A DNA stretch of 64,000 nt from Clitopilus passeckerianus (taxonomy: Eukaryota; Basidiomycota; Agaricomycetes; Agaricales; Entolomataceae), in the NCBI GenBank assembly GCA_944990035.1, contig CALYLX010000069.1, positions 186,001-250,000 on the forward strand. The letters are read 5' to 3'. The notes under the pieces are model-generated. The model did not search any database and was not told where the DNA came from. It was given only the letters and a program-made list of their open reading frames with translations. This document shows, in pieces, positions 1-12,162 of the stretch (position 1 is its first letter; each line of letters begins with the position of its first letter). Position numbers and translations under genes: made by a program.

Positions 1-50
1 ACCACTCGCTCTTTTCTCGGTTGGTGCCTCTACCGATGCAGGCCCTCACG

Positions 51-2201
51 ATGAACTCTACTCAATCCGTTCTGGCGACATTCATAACGAGACTTGGTTC
101 CCCTGACGGACTCGCCGAACAGGTCATTGTGTCTGGTCTGATGAACCTTCGAACGTGGGTACTCCAGGCTCTTATATGATCCGTTGAATTGACAATTTAC
201 TTCAATAGCATTATTGTGTACCTCCTTGCTCTTCTGCTTTTTGTAGTGTCAGCCCACTTCAGAACAACAGTGGACCCTCTAGGCGACATCCCTGGCCCCT
301 TTCTCGCCCGGTGGACTCCTTTCTGGTTGGCATATCAAGCACGGGTAGGCCGGAGATATCTAGCTGTTGACGCTCTTCATAAGGTCTGTACAACCCTTCT
401 TCTGCAGCCATCTCATACTAAAGCAGGAATGCGTCATGTCAGAAACATGGCCCTTTCGTCCGAATTGCACCCAACCATGTATCAGTTGCACATAAGGACG
501 CTCTACCGATTGTTTACGGGCAAGGAACCGGGGCATTCAATAAATCTCAATTCTACCATGCTTTTATTGGCGAAAAGCCATCCGTCTTCTCAACCACAGA
601 CCGAGAGGATCATGCACAAAAACGACGTCTCGTCTCCCGTGCATTCTCAGCAAACTCTTTGACATCATTTACTCAATACATCCATCACACCCTCGCTGAC
701 TTCGTCCATCAACTCGATGTCATTTGTGAATCCGGGAAACGCGTGGATGCACTTCTCTGGTTTAACTATCTGACTTTCGACATCCTATCGGAGCTTGCCT
801 TTGGAGAAGCGATCGGGATGGTTAAGCAGGTTCGTCCATAACTAACCATTCCTCCGGACGGCCGTTGATTCCTTGGTTCTTAGGGCTCTGATTTAGTTCC
901 TATCGAAACAACCGACGGCACGATCAAGGAGGAACATGCGATAGCATTGGTGGACGAGGTATGTTTTAGACGGAGAAACATAAATCCACGAACTAACTCT
1001 GGATAGCGAGAACACCTAGCGGCCGTGGTAGGCATACACCCTTGGATCAAAACGCTTTCAAAGATCATTCCAGACCCATTCTTCATTCGCGGGCGCAGAT
1101 CCTCTACAGGGCTCATTGATCTTGCTCGTCGTAGGGTGAAGAAGAGGCTATCGTCGAACATAGACCGCGACGATCTGCTGGAGCGATTAATTCAAGCCCG
1201 AACTACCGAGAACGGGGGCACCGGCTTATCCTCCTCTCAAATTGATGAGCTGACCGCTGAGGCCGTTACACTTCTGTATGTTTTCACTCCTATCATTTCA
1301 TACAGATGGCTTATTTCACATGTAGTATTGCAGGGTCTGATACAACGTCAAACTCGTGTATAGGAATCATTCACCTGGTCATGACGCACCCATGTGTCTA
1401 CGAGAAACTCATGGCTGAACTTGATGGGCTAGTAGGTTGCGACATGCCGAGTTGGGATCAAGTGAAAGATCTTGCCTATCTAGCCGCCGTGATCAAAGAA
1501 GGGTGAGAAAAGTTCCCCCTTCCGTATTGTATCCCCCGCTCAATATCTTCTTATTGATCCAGCCTGCGCGTGTATGCTACCACGGCCATAGGTCTCCACC
1601 GAGAGGTCCCTACTGGCGGCGCTTACTGCCTTGGAAGATACTTCCCAGAAGGGGTGAGATGATCTACGTTCCTAATCAGTTCGGGAAAGCTGAAACAGAC
1701 CAAGACCGAAATGTCCGTGCCGGCATTCACGATCCAGCACGATCCGGTAAGCCCTCCATCTGGTTGGAAAACATACGGCGAATCATCTGACACTCTTGAT
1801 TCCATCGTTCTACAGACGATTTGGGGTGATCCCGAGGACTACAGACCTGAACGGTGGCTGGATAATGATGATCTCCGCCAGTACCTGATGACATTCGGCA
1901 AGGGACCTCGCGCATGTGTATGTCGGGCCTTTATTCTGTTTGCCGTGATTATAATCTCAAATTTCCGTTCTTTGTAGTTAGGCCGGAAGCAAGTCTATTT
2001 AACCTTCGTCACAAAGCGAACGCGTCATACTGACAATCACTTTATAGCCTCGCGTATATGGAGCTACGGCTAATTCTAGCGACCGTTTTCATGCGCTACA
2101 ACATTGCCCTGGAGTCGCAAGAGCTGGAGAGTGCGGAGGGATTCATGCACAAGCCCCTCAGGATGATGGTTAATCTCAGCCGCCGCTGTCGACAAACATG
2201 A
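51..2201 (+). CDS. Cytochrome P450 monooxygenase (first of two)
   Basis: This is a membrane-anchored heme monooxygenase. Hand-spliced exons are roughly 209-383, 443-829, 884-958, 1007-1275, 1326-1502, 1563-1653, 1705-1746, 1816-1917, 1978-1988 and 2048-2201. Visible in order are a hydrophobic N-terminal anchor, the proline hinge GDIPGPF, KHGPFVRIAPNHVS, the I-helix IAGSDTTSN, the PERW region (EDYRPERWL), and the heme loop FGKGPRACLGRN with its cysteine ligand, followed by LAYMELRLILA. The heme loop is assembled over an 11-nt exon and a GC-AG intron. The reading frame is open to TGA 2199-2201, so the gene looks intact. The first exon is uncertain: ATG 51 with a weak donor near 131 joins in frame, but the stronger-looking donor at 159 does not. 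The substrate cannot be told from sequence. It lies directly beside four epoxide hydrolases on the opposite strand. Confidence 0.88.
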
Positions 2202-2268
2202 TAGAGAACAGTTTCGGATTTTCGTTCGTAGACAAACTATTTACAGTAGATACATGTCTTTGATTACC

Positions 2269-3792
2269 TCAGATCTTTTCGCGAATGATAGAAATAAATT
2301 CTTCAACGTCCTTAAGAAGCTGCTCAGGCTCTTCAAGAGCAGCAAAGTGTCCACCCTGAAAAAGAATGTGAGATTCTCCAGTATTTGAGGACATCGTCTT
2401 GAGTGTTACCTTGTTATGATCTGCGTACGAGACGAGATTTCCATTCCTCTCGATCCACTCCTTGGGCTGTGGCCCAAGTTCCTTCGGGAAGTTGGAGTAG
2501 CCTAAGTAGGTGCGAATGTACATCTCAGGCTTGCCGTCAGCGGCAATTTGAGGGACACGGGGTTTCAAGAGCCACTAAACCATGTTGGTCATTTCATACG
2601 CTCCAAACGAATGATGACTCACCTCTCGGTAGGCATAGATGCTGCTAGGGTAGGTATTCGTTGCCCAGTAAAGTGTGATGGACTCAAGGATAGCATCCAG
2701 GGAAGGCGTCTCGTCAGACCAAGAGACGAACTTCTCACCAATCCTTTGTACGGAGCCTCAGATGGTCAGGTTAATCGAGACGTACAAAGGCTCACCATGC
2801 CAGTAGCGCAACAGGACTGGATGAGAGCACGACGCCAATAGTCGAAGGTCGAGTTGCATGCATGAGCGCATAAGCCATTCCCGTTTTCTGGAATTCTTGG
2901 CCGCGTGCGAGTCCTGCCTTCTGTTTGTCCGTGAGGGTGCTAAAATCAAACCCTTCGGGCGGCGGAGTGAAAGAACAATTGACTGCGAAGAGTGTGTTTA
3001 GTCTTTTTCTAGCAGCGAACAGAATATACTCACGATGAACAGCTAGAAAACATCCTCAATAAGTCATGGTGCTATTCACGTTGTAAGGTACATACCTTTG
3101 CAGGCGGGGTATGTCGATCCAATGAGTGTGGCCACTCCGCTTCCAAGGTCACCTCCTTGAACGACATAGCGCTCGAAGCCTAGACCTAAAACGAGTGAAT
3201 TGAAAAGACGCGCGACATCCTTCAACCCGAAGTCTCTCTCAAGTACTGGCAGCTCAGAATAGGTGAAGCCAGGGATGGAAGGTACGATAACGTGGTAAGG
3301 CAGGGTTTCAGGAGTGTACTTGGTTCGAAGCAGATCCAAGAGGGGGAGGAACTCGAGGAAGCTGCCAGGCCATCCGTGGAAGAAAAGGACGGGCAAAGCA
3401 TCAGGCTTCTGGGAGAATAACGCGACGAAGTGGATGTCATAGACAGTACCATCGTCGTCCTTGATGGCAGCCTTGAAGTGAGGGAAAGAGTTGATCTTCT
3501 CCTCACGTTTACGCCTAGATGGCGACATGGATGAGATCGTATAGATCATGAACAAATTGAACTTATAAATTCACCAATCAAAGTATTCAGCCCAGTAATA
3601 GACGGTATCTTCAACCCATCCCTTCGACACGCCGAAAGTGCCATCTTCAGTGTTGTTTTCATACGTATCTTTAGGAATCTTGGCATTCTTGAGGAGTGTC
3701 TTCAACTCATTCAAAGTGGCATCATCGATCTTGACTTCGAAGGGTGTTGGCTTGAGGGTAGCAGACGCAGGTACTTTAGAGTAATCGGACAT
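2269..3792 (-). CDS. Epoxide hydrolase, microsomal type, tandem copy 1
   Basis: An alpha/beta-hydrolase that opens epoxides to diols. The first exon (3575-3792) encodes the EHN N-terminal domain (FEVKIDDATLNELKTLLKNA, residues ~18-37). The next exon, starting at 3514, holds the oxyanion motif HGWPGS (~residue 120) and the nucleophile motif QGGDLGSG. A 9-nt exon at 3034-3042 follows, then lid sequence ending SSSPVALLAW, an exon with IGEKFVSWSDETPSLD, the tyrosine-bearing segment LGYSNFPKE, and the catalytic histidine in GGHFAALEEPEQLL. The stop is TGA at 2269-2271. Total length is near 395 residues, normal for the family. It differs from its sisters just after the nucleophile (GSGVATLIG against GSRVARIMG). 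A TATA-like TTATAAG sits ~45 bp upstream of the ATG. It appears functional; the substrate is unknown. Confidence 0.93.
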
Positions 3793-4133
3793 CTTTGTTC
3801 TTACAAGTTGTTGAGAAACGAAGAACGCGATCGAGGCTTATAAGCTTTCGAGACACCTCCCATCAGTCCTTTCCCGGCACGACGCCCTTCATATTCGGGA
3901 CCGTGCTGCGGCGACTCGCAGCTGTTATCCATTCAATCGCCCACCAGACCCGAATGTGACTCTAAATGAGTCATGGGGACATGACAGTGGGAAGGATTAG
4001 CAATGAAACTGTCCAAACCACTCCAATGAATCCATTCCATTGGAAGTTGGATTCCATACGCGTTTCCGCCTCGAGTTTATTCGGTTGGAAAAGCCCGCAT
4101 TGCGAGGGCGATTAGAAGGTAGATATGACATGA

Positions 4134-5665
4134 TCAGAGTCCGCTACGGATCGCATTAACGAAGCTCTCGACGTCATCCAATAAGTCCGCTGGCCGTTCT
4201 AGAGCTGCAAAGTGACCTCCCTGTTGGTCTTGTTAGATTTCATCCACGATTCGCAGGCAACATATAGTTTACCTTATCATGCTCGCGGAAATGGACAAGA
4301 TTCCCTGAGGTCGCAATCCAATCCTTCGGCGCCGGCGTGATTTCTTTAGGGAAGTAGGAGAAGCCAAGATAGGTCTTGATGTAATATCGAGGGTCACGAT
4401 GTACCAAAATGACACCTGGCATGTTTGTCTATGACACGATCCGGATCATCAGCTTGAGAGGACATTCAGCCAAGTCAACGCCACTTGCCTCCCTGTAGTT
4501 CCATATGCTGCTCGGGAAGGTATTCGTAAGCCAATACAGAGTGATAGATTCAAGGATCAAGTCGAGTGAGGGTGTCTCGTCGGACCAAGCTACGAACTTC
4601 TCGCCGATCCTAGAACTCAAATGAGCATGAGGAGATCAGACAATTCTCTACAAAACTCACCATGCCAAGAGGGCAATTGGACTGCTGGAGAGGACGGTCC
4701 CGATTGTTGAGGGTCGAGTTCCGTGCATCCATGCGTAAGCCAAACCCGTCGTCATGAATTCGTTACCTCGAGTGAGACCAGACCTCTCCACATCGGAAAG
4801 TCTTGACTCATCGTAGCCTTCCGGCTGTGAGAGAACGACAAAGTTCACTGTTTCGCGAGGTTATCAGGTTTCACTCGTCGAGAATCCTCCTTGATATACT
4901 CACGATGGACAGCTTCAATGAAACTCAGTCAGTTGAAGCAGAGAGACGTTGGAAAGAAGTGCCCACCTTTGCATTCCGAGTATGTGGCCCCCATGATTCT
5001 CGCTACGCGACTGCCTATATCGCCACCTTGGGCGATATAGCGAGTGAATCCTAGGCCAACCACCAAACGGTGAATGATCCGCGCAGCATCTGCCACGCGA
5101 AAGCCTCTCTTTAGAATAGGCAGGGCAGAGAACGTAAAACCAGGGAGCGAAGGAACAATGATATGGTAGGGAAGCGTTTCTGGTGTGTATTTATTGCGAA
5201 GGAGATCAAGGAGCCCAAGAAACTCGAGGAAACTACCAGGCCAGCCGTGTAAAAAGATGATAGGTAAAGCATCATATTTCGCGGAGAACAGGGCGACGAA
5301 ATGGACGTCATATAAAGTGCCATCTTCATCCTCAACGGGGGCTTTAAAGTGCGGGAAGGAATTGATTCTTTCCTCTTGTTTACGCCTGATAGATTAGGTT
5401 AGTGCTGGTCGAAGTAGAAATGGCGGACCCTGATAACCACATACCAGTCAAAGTGATCTCTCCAGTACTCTATCGTGTCCTCGATCCAACCTTTGGATAC
5501 ACCGAAGGTACCGTCCTCTGCGTTATTTTCGAAGGTATCCTTGGGGATTTTTGCTTGCTTGAGAAGAACCCTCAGGTCATCCAACGCGGCATCCTCGATT
5601 TTGACTTCAAAGGGCTGAGGTTGGAGCTTAACGGATGGGGGAAGTCGAGAGAAGTCAGTAGACAT
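4134..5665 (-). CDS. Epoxide hydrolase, microsomal type, tandem copy 2
   Basis: A paralogue of the preceding gene with the same exon pattern. It starts MSTDFSRLPPSVKLQPQPF and has the EHN domain in exon 1, then the HGWPGS-type oxyanion segment, GGDIGSRVARIMGATYSEC with the nucleophilic Asp, a 9-nt exon at 4904-4912, a lid exon ending SSSPIALLAW, IGEKFVAWSDETPSLD, LGFSYFPKEITPAPKDW and a last exon with GGHFAALERPADLLDDVESF. Two single-intron breaks in the last third match copy 4. The stop is TGA at 4134-4136. I see no frameshift, so it should be active. It is separated from copy 1 by about 340 bp of intergenic DNA that I cannot assign beyond a promoter. Confidence 0.92.
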
Positions 5666-6136
5666 GTCTGCTATCGAGCTGATAGTTGAGGCCTAGATGG
5701 TGAGCTTCATGGAGCTGGTTTATAAGCCCCAGGCTATCCGGGTTTGCGGTGCCGGTAAGTCATCTTGTGCGTCAGGCCAAGCGTTATCGCAGGAGTCGGT
5801 ACCGTAGACAGGGTAATATACGGGTGCTTGTGGATAAAAAGGCGACATGGCGCGCACTTCCAACTTGAAGTGCTGGACAGACAAGCAACCAGGGAATTGA
5901 CGCGACGCGTCAAAAATTCTTTTAGATGTGGTCACGTGGCCGTGTAAGCGCCCATACCAATTGGCGCAACCACTCGCGTTTTAAGTCGACGTCTTTGTCC
6001 CAGGAAATAATGTTAGGAAGATAGATTTATGTAGTAAAGGATGCATAGAGATAGCGAAAACACGGTGTTCCTGGTGGAACCTTTCAATTGAGGTGGTTTA
6101 GAGACTAGTTACATCATTCGGCCGTGAAGCATCAGA

Positions 6137-7693
6137 TTAGATCCCATCCTTAATGATAGAAATAAACTCCTCCACATCCTTGAGTAGTTGTTCAGGTTGC
6201 TCGAGAGCCGCGAAGTGTCCACCCTACGACTGGTTGTCAGGATCTCATTACCGAGAGGTTCTGCTAAAGGATTACCTCGTCATGGTCTCCAAAGAAGACC
6301 AGATTGCCTATCGTTGCAATCCAATCCTTAGGCTTGGGCACCAGCTCTTTCGCGAAGTTGGAGAAGCCTAGGTGAGTGCCGACATACATCTCCACCTGGT
6401 CATCCCTACTCTTTTTATCTGCCCCCGGCGCCAACAGAGCCTAATTGATGTTACTCGTTTGAGTGGAATCATAAGAGTTTTTGATAGAAGGACTGACCTC
6501 TCGATAACAATAGATACTACTGGGGAAGGTGTTTGTTACCCAATAAAGCGTGATGGACGCCAGAATATCGTCTACAGAAGGCGTTTCATCCGTCCAAGAG
6601 ATGAACTTCTCGCCGATCCTTATAATATATGAGTTGGACATAGGAAATCGATGGGTACTCAACAGGGCTTACCATGCCAACAATGCGACCGGGCTAGCCG
6701 AGAGCACGATACCGATAGTTGAAGGCCGAGTTGCATGCATGATAGCATACGCTGCTCCTGTGGCAAGGAACTCTTGACCACGTGCTATCCCAGCCTTCTC
6801 TTTCTCGGTGAGCTTGCTCATATCATAGCCTTCGGGAGGTGGGATAGTGGAGAAGTTGACTGTGCAAAGAAATTATTGGTGATATGTTGATCAGCAGTGA
6901 GTAATGGACGATTCTACCGACGGTGAGCAGCTATGGCAAAAACGGCCCTCAACATCAGGTAACCTATGCTTCATAGTAGCCCGGTACACGCACCTTTGCA
7001 GGCCGGATACGTAGATCCCATGATTCTAGCAACCCTGCTTCCAATGTCGCCTCCTTGTACCACGTAGCGGGTGAATCCGAGACCCAGCGCAAGATGGTTG
7101 AAAATACGGGCCACGTCCTTTAGGATTAAACTTCTCTCAAGGACCGGCAGTTCAGAGAATGCGAAACCCGGCAGAGAAGGTACGATAATGTGGTAGGGCA
7201 GTGTCTCCGGAGTATACTTAGTACGAAGGAGATCCAGTATCGATTGGAATTCAAGGAAGCTACCAGGCCAGCCATGGAAAAAGAACAAGGGCAGTGCATC
7301 CTCTTTCTGGGAGAACAACGCTACGAAGTGGATGTCGTAGACGGTTCCGTCATCGTCTTTGACAGGGACTTTGAAGTGAGGAAAGGAGTTGATCTTCGCT
7401 TCTTGTTTGCGCCTAGATGATGGACGTGGCTGTCAAGATCCAGATGCCCAAATTCAAGTGGGATCAACTCACCAATCGAAATACTCTGCCCAGTATTCAG
7501 CTGTGTCGGACACCCATCCTTTCGACACTCCAAAGGTGCCATCTTCAGTGTTATTTTCGTACGTTTCTTTTGGGAATTTGGCGTCCTTTAGGAGAATCTT
7601 TAGTTCCTCCAACGCAGTACCATCGATTTTGACTTCAAAGGGAATAGGCTTGAGAGTAGCGGTAGGCGGGACTTTGGAGAAATCCGACGTCAT
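6137..7693 (-). CDS. Epoxide hydrolase, microsomal type, tandem copy 3
   Basis: This copy starts MTSDFSKVPPTATLKPIPF and is closest to copy 1 in its N-terminal domain (TYENNTEDGTFGVSKGWV shared). Visible motifs are HGWPGSFLEFQ, GGDIGSRVARIMGSTYPAC (nucleophile), a 9-nt exon at 6922-6930, IGEKFISWTDETPSVDD and the C-terminal catalytic His in GGHFAALEQPEQLLKDVEEF. The lid motif reads NFAKE where the other copies read FPKE, a Pro to Ala change next to the lid tyrosine region that may alter the substrate pocket. The stop is TAA at 6137-6139. The frame is intact throughout. Two TATA-like stretches lie ~35-55 bp upstream of the ATG. Confidence 0.92.
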
Positions 7694-8013
7694 GGTTGTT
7701 TCTGAAGGTTCGGCCGCCGATAGCTGGCTTTATATGTAGTAGCCTTTATAAGCTGTCGAGAAGGCGTGCGTGCAAATGATGATCGTGGTCTGATCGAGCC
7801 AGGATTAGGTTCAAAATAAGCGACCGAGCTTGCTTCGGGGATGAATAATCATTCAATCCGTACGAGAGGTCACCGGTCAGGAGGTTGTCCAGTCTGGCAT
7901 GTATCCGACATGCTGAACGCATTATTCGGGTACCTCTCTCCCCACAGTCAATCAAGTATTGTCAGATTTGATGTCAAAAGCCTTTCCAAAGAACATTCGA
8001 AAGGAAAATACAC

Positions 8014-9564
8014 TCATAATCTATCCCGAATGGTAGCAATGAAGCTCTCAACGTCGGACAACAGTTCCTCTGGTATCTCAAGAGTAGGAAAATGTCCACC
8101 CTGTAGGTATCTGTGAGGTCCGTCCCGATGTATCCTTCCGTGGCTTCTTACCTTGTCATGTTCAGAGAAGTGTACGAGGTTTCCACCCGCTGCGATCCAA
8201 TCTTTCGGCAATGCATTAATTTCTTTAGGAAAGTGAGAGAAACCGAGGTAGGTCTTAATATATTGTGGATCGGGATTCAACTTGTTCGCATCAGGAAGAA
8301 CACTGGTCTAGAAAGGGTCAAGAGGAATCAGAAGAACGACCTTGATTGCTGAAGATTCCACCCACTTCTCTGTAGTTCCATATACTGGTTGGGAAACAGT
8401 TCGTAACCCAATACAGCATAAGGGATTCGAGTATCAAGTCAAGCGACGGCGTTTCGTCAGACCAAGCAACAAATTTCTCCCCGATCCTAAGAACGAATGT
8501 CCCAGTCAGTAAAACGATTGATATATCGGCCACTCGGCCCCATACCAGGCCAAAAGCGCGATTGGGCTGTCGGATACAATGATTCCGATCGTCGAGGGCC
8601 GTGTCTTGTGCACCGATGCGTAGCCTAATCCAGTCGCCCTGAATTCTGCACCGCGAGCGAGACCAGCTTTCTCTTTATCGGTAAGTTTGGATATGTCATA
8701 CTCCTCTGGCTTCGGTAATACAATGACGTTGACTAGAGGGCGCGCTGAGGCTCAGTATGTTCATGTACGGGCAGAGGTGGGTGTACTAACGATGAACGGC
8801 TAGGATGGAGGTCAGTCAGGCTTGGGTAAGACCGGCCAAAGGTGATCCTCACCTTTACACGCTGAATATGTCGCACCCATTATCCTCGCTATGCGGCTAC
8901 CGATGTCACCGCCTTGTACAACATAGCGTGTAAATCCAAGCCCAACTGCTAGATAATGGGTTATTCTGGCAGCATCCGTAGGGGTAAACCTCTCCTGGAC
9001 AGGAAGGCTCGAGAAAGTATATCCAGGGAGAGCCGGGACAACGATGTGGTAGGGCGGAGTCTCCGGAGTGTATTTCGAGCGGAGGATATCTAGCATTCCG
9101 AGAAACTCCGAGAAACTGCCAGGCCACCCGTGCAAGAAGATGACAGGCAGGGCATCGGGTCTCAAAGAGAACAGAGCGACGAAGTGGATGTCATAAATGG
9201 TCCCATTATCATCCTTTATCTGTGCCTTGAAATGGGGGAAGCTGTTTATTCTTCGTTCTTGCCTGCGCCTGAGTTCGAGATCAGTATCATCCCAAAGAAA
9301 TAGGCAAGGCTGGTTGCTGACTTACCAGTCAAATTGATCTCTCCAATATTCCAACGCACCTAGTACCCATCCTTTTGATACCCCAAAAGAACCGTCCTCT
9401 ATGGTATTTTCGAAGGTATCCCTTGGTAGTTTCGCATTTATAAGAAGGTCTCTGAGCTCATCCAAAACGGTGTCGTCGACCTTTACCTGGAATGGTGTCA
9501 GGCTGAGTTTTACAGAGGGTGGAGCGCAAGAGTAATCTGCAGGTGTGGGTAAGGTCATAACCAT
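8014..9564 (-). CDS. Epoxide hydrolase, microsomal type, tandem copy 4
   Basis: The most upstream and most divergent copy. The start is either the ATG ending at 9564 (MVMTLPTPADYS) or the one two codons further in; the second aligns better with the sister proteins. The EHN domain (FQVKVDDTVLDELRDLLINA) is followed by HGWPGSFSEFLGMLDILR, QGGDIGSRIARIMGATYSAC, a 9-nt exon at 8791-8799, SDSPIALLAW, IGEKFVAWSDETPSLDLI, LGFSHFPKEINALPKDW and GGHFPTLEIPEELLSDVESF. GGHFPTLE replaces the GGHFAALE of the other three. The stop is at 8014-8016. The ~380 bp between this ATG and the 3' end of the M36 gene shows only promoter-like sequence. Confidence 0.91.
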
Positions 9565-9945
9565 GATAAAGGTTGCTGGAGAGCGAGCTAGGCAAGCCGT
9601 GAGCGTTCTAGCTAGCTGGCGTGTCTATTTAACTGGAGCAATCATCGCTGTATACAATATTCTTGTTGCGGATGAAAGGCAGCCAAAGCTTCCGATATCC
9701 GAAACGCGTCAATTAAGGCAGTCACGCGATCACGTGAAAGCAAATGTACAGCCACAGCTTGCGTTCCTTCTTAACTTTCGAACCTCCTCAACCTTTCTGT
9801 CAGGAAGTGCAAGTTACAACAAGACTGTTCATTTCTGGTTTGTTCAGCTTCAGCCACGCAAATACACGAGTTGTATTTGAAAAGTGATTCCGTGGCGATT
9901 TTGGTACATAAAATACATAATTTATGAATAGATATATTTTGGCGC

Positions 9946-12162
9946 TTAGCAGCCAGAGGGAAGGGTGGTGCTATCGTTGTAACCAGCGGCGCCAACGCCG
10001 AGACCCCTGCTAGCGAAAGCCTTCCACAACAAGCACTTGTTCTTACCACCGTACCTGTTCGCATCGGCCTGGATCCATGCATCACGAGCACTGGCAACTA
10101 AAGATTCTGTGAGCGACCAAAGAAGCGATTTGGGAATTTTTGCGACTTACATGTGGGGTTGCAAGGTTGAAGAGCAAGAGCATCGATGAAGAGGTGGAGG
10201 AAGACGGCATTTCCAGCAGTGCTGCTAGGGTTGGTCTTGGCAGTGGCATCGAAGCCATATGCAGCAACGAGGGGTGCGTAGACGTTGTGAAGCATATTGG
10301 CCCATACCTCTCCGATATCTATCCAAATACGGTCAGAGCCCATTCAAATCGCGTTGGAGCAGATTGACTCACTGTGAACCTCGTTGAGGGATTTGATGGA
10401 AGAGTAACGGAGAGGGTTGGTCGACGTGGAGGTCGAGTAAGGGTGGGTACGGATACCCTTGGGGTTGTTGACGACGTATTGACCAAGGACGAAATCTTTA
10501 ACGGTTGAAGAGGTTTGCTCTGTCCATTCGGCCATGGCATCAGACCAACCCTCACCCATACCACCGGCCTCGGTGGTCTGGAGGCAACGACCGGTTCCGC
10601 CACCAGTCATTCGGTTGGTGATACCGTGAGTTTGTTCGTGAGTGACGATGTCGTTTTCGAGAGCACCATCACGTTGAGGAGAGGTGTAAGTCCAAAGGAA
10701 CATCCTCATGCGTCCGGACTGGCCATCGGGAGGGGTGGAGAAATCAGCGTTGTTGGTGCCAGCTGTGTCTTGAACGGAGATGGTGACACGGTCGTTTTGT
10801 GCACCGCCCTTCCCATTGTTGTTTTGCTGGAAGTTGTAGGCGGCCTCAGTGAAACCGTAGCTGGAAGGCCAATCAGTCACAAAAAGTGATAATCTCGAGC
10901 TGGAAGGAACATACCGGTAGGAGAAGTCATGAATGGTGTTAGAGACGTAGAAAGCGTTGACAGTGGCAGCAGCAATGTTACCAGCCGTGGTGGGCGCTGA
11001 ACCGGAGGTCCAGGGATAGATGAAGTTCAGTCCTGTTGAGGATTGTGGCGTGGTCTTGCCTCCCTTAGCGGCAATGACATTGTTACCACTGGTGTCACTG
11101 TCATGGGAGGTCAGAACGATTGGCTCGCAGAAGCTCATTCCCCCACTCACGTGGTGCTGGTGGTGCCGGTCGAGTGCCAGCCGTTCGGAGAAGCGGTGGT
11201 GTCTTGGGGGTTGGTCAGGGTCTCGAAACCTTGGGTTGGGACCTCCTTGGTGATGGGGAGGACAAGGTACTGCGATATGTCATTGGTTAGATTGGGTATA
11301 GTGCAGAATATGGTGGTTCAACGCACGGAGGCTTGGGTAACGAAATCGACGACGGAAACGACATCACCGGTATGGGCGTCGACGAAGGCCTCGTACCAGG
11401 TACCGGCTTCCTCGTTGCGGATCTGCATGACGTGGGTCAAAGCCGCGGAACCATCTTCCTTGGCGAGATACTCGAGAGTAGCGGGGTGCTCGTTGTACTT
11501 GCCCTCGAGAGCCTTCTCAGCATTCCTGATGGCAACATCAAGACCAACGGTGGGCTTGGAAGCGGCGATCTTGGCTGTAGCGAACTTGTAAGGAAATGCA
11601 AGACGAAGATGGAGCAGCACTTACATGGCCTTACAAAGGAGGAACCATAAGCGACAACCTTGTCGTCGTGGCCGAAATGAACGTTTGCAACTGCGTTGGC
11701 GAATGGGATACCTTCCTGGATAAGCGGAATCGTGTCAGAGAAGTACGGCAGCCCAAATACTGAAGACATACGTGAGTTTGAGTGAGGTATGCATGCTTGG
11801 CAGTCTCTGCAGTGTATCCAGAGCGGAACTTGGCAGCGCCAGTGCTGAGCCTGAGCTTCTCATTGATGAAAGAGAGAGCAGCATCTTCAAGGCTCTCGGT
11901 GGCACGCTTGGCTAGCGGATGATCGACACCGGCACCGAAGGTCTAGATTGCATCAGTTCCAGGATTTCGGCGATACATAAGTCGGATAGCTTACCTCGTA
12001 GGTGGCCGCGGGGTGGAATGCCTCAAGCTTGAGGCCCCGGCCGACAACTTTCGTTCGGTGAGTGGCGTGTTTGGGAGCAGATGGAACTGCAAATGCCTGA
12101 ACGGCAGACGCGTAGGTGATGGCGAGGACAACCGAAGACAAGAACTTGTTGAAGGCAACCAT
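9946..12162 (-). CDS. Extracellular metallopeptidase, fungalysin family M36
   Basis: A secreted zinc endopeptidase. The start at 12162 gives a clear signal peptide ([20 protein letters not shown], cleavage near AVQAF). A pro-region of FTP/PepSY type follows (residues ~50-240, with [18 protein letters not shown]). The catalytic domain carries [38 protein letters not shown], the zinc site [11 protein letters not shown] and the third ligand in [14 protein letters not shown]. The last exon, ending TTLPSGC, contains [16 protein letters not shown], typical of the family C-terminus. The HExxH middle residue is Gln where Tyr is common. Several short introns interrupt it; the frame is open to TAA 9946-9948. 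A TATA box (GTATAAAATG) lies ~70 bp upstream of the ATG. Its role is protein degradation outside the cell. Confidence 0.93.

Noticed and set aside
10515..10889. Plus-strand open frames across the M36 gene
   Set aside because: They are antisense shadows of the M36 catalytic domain.
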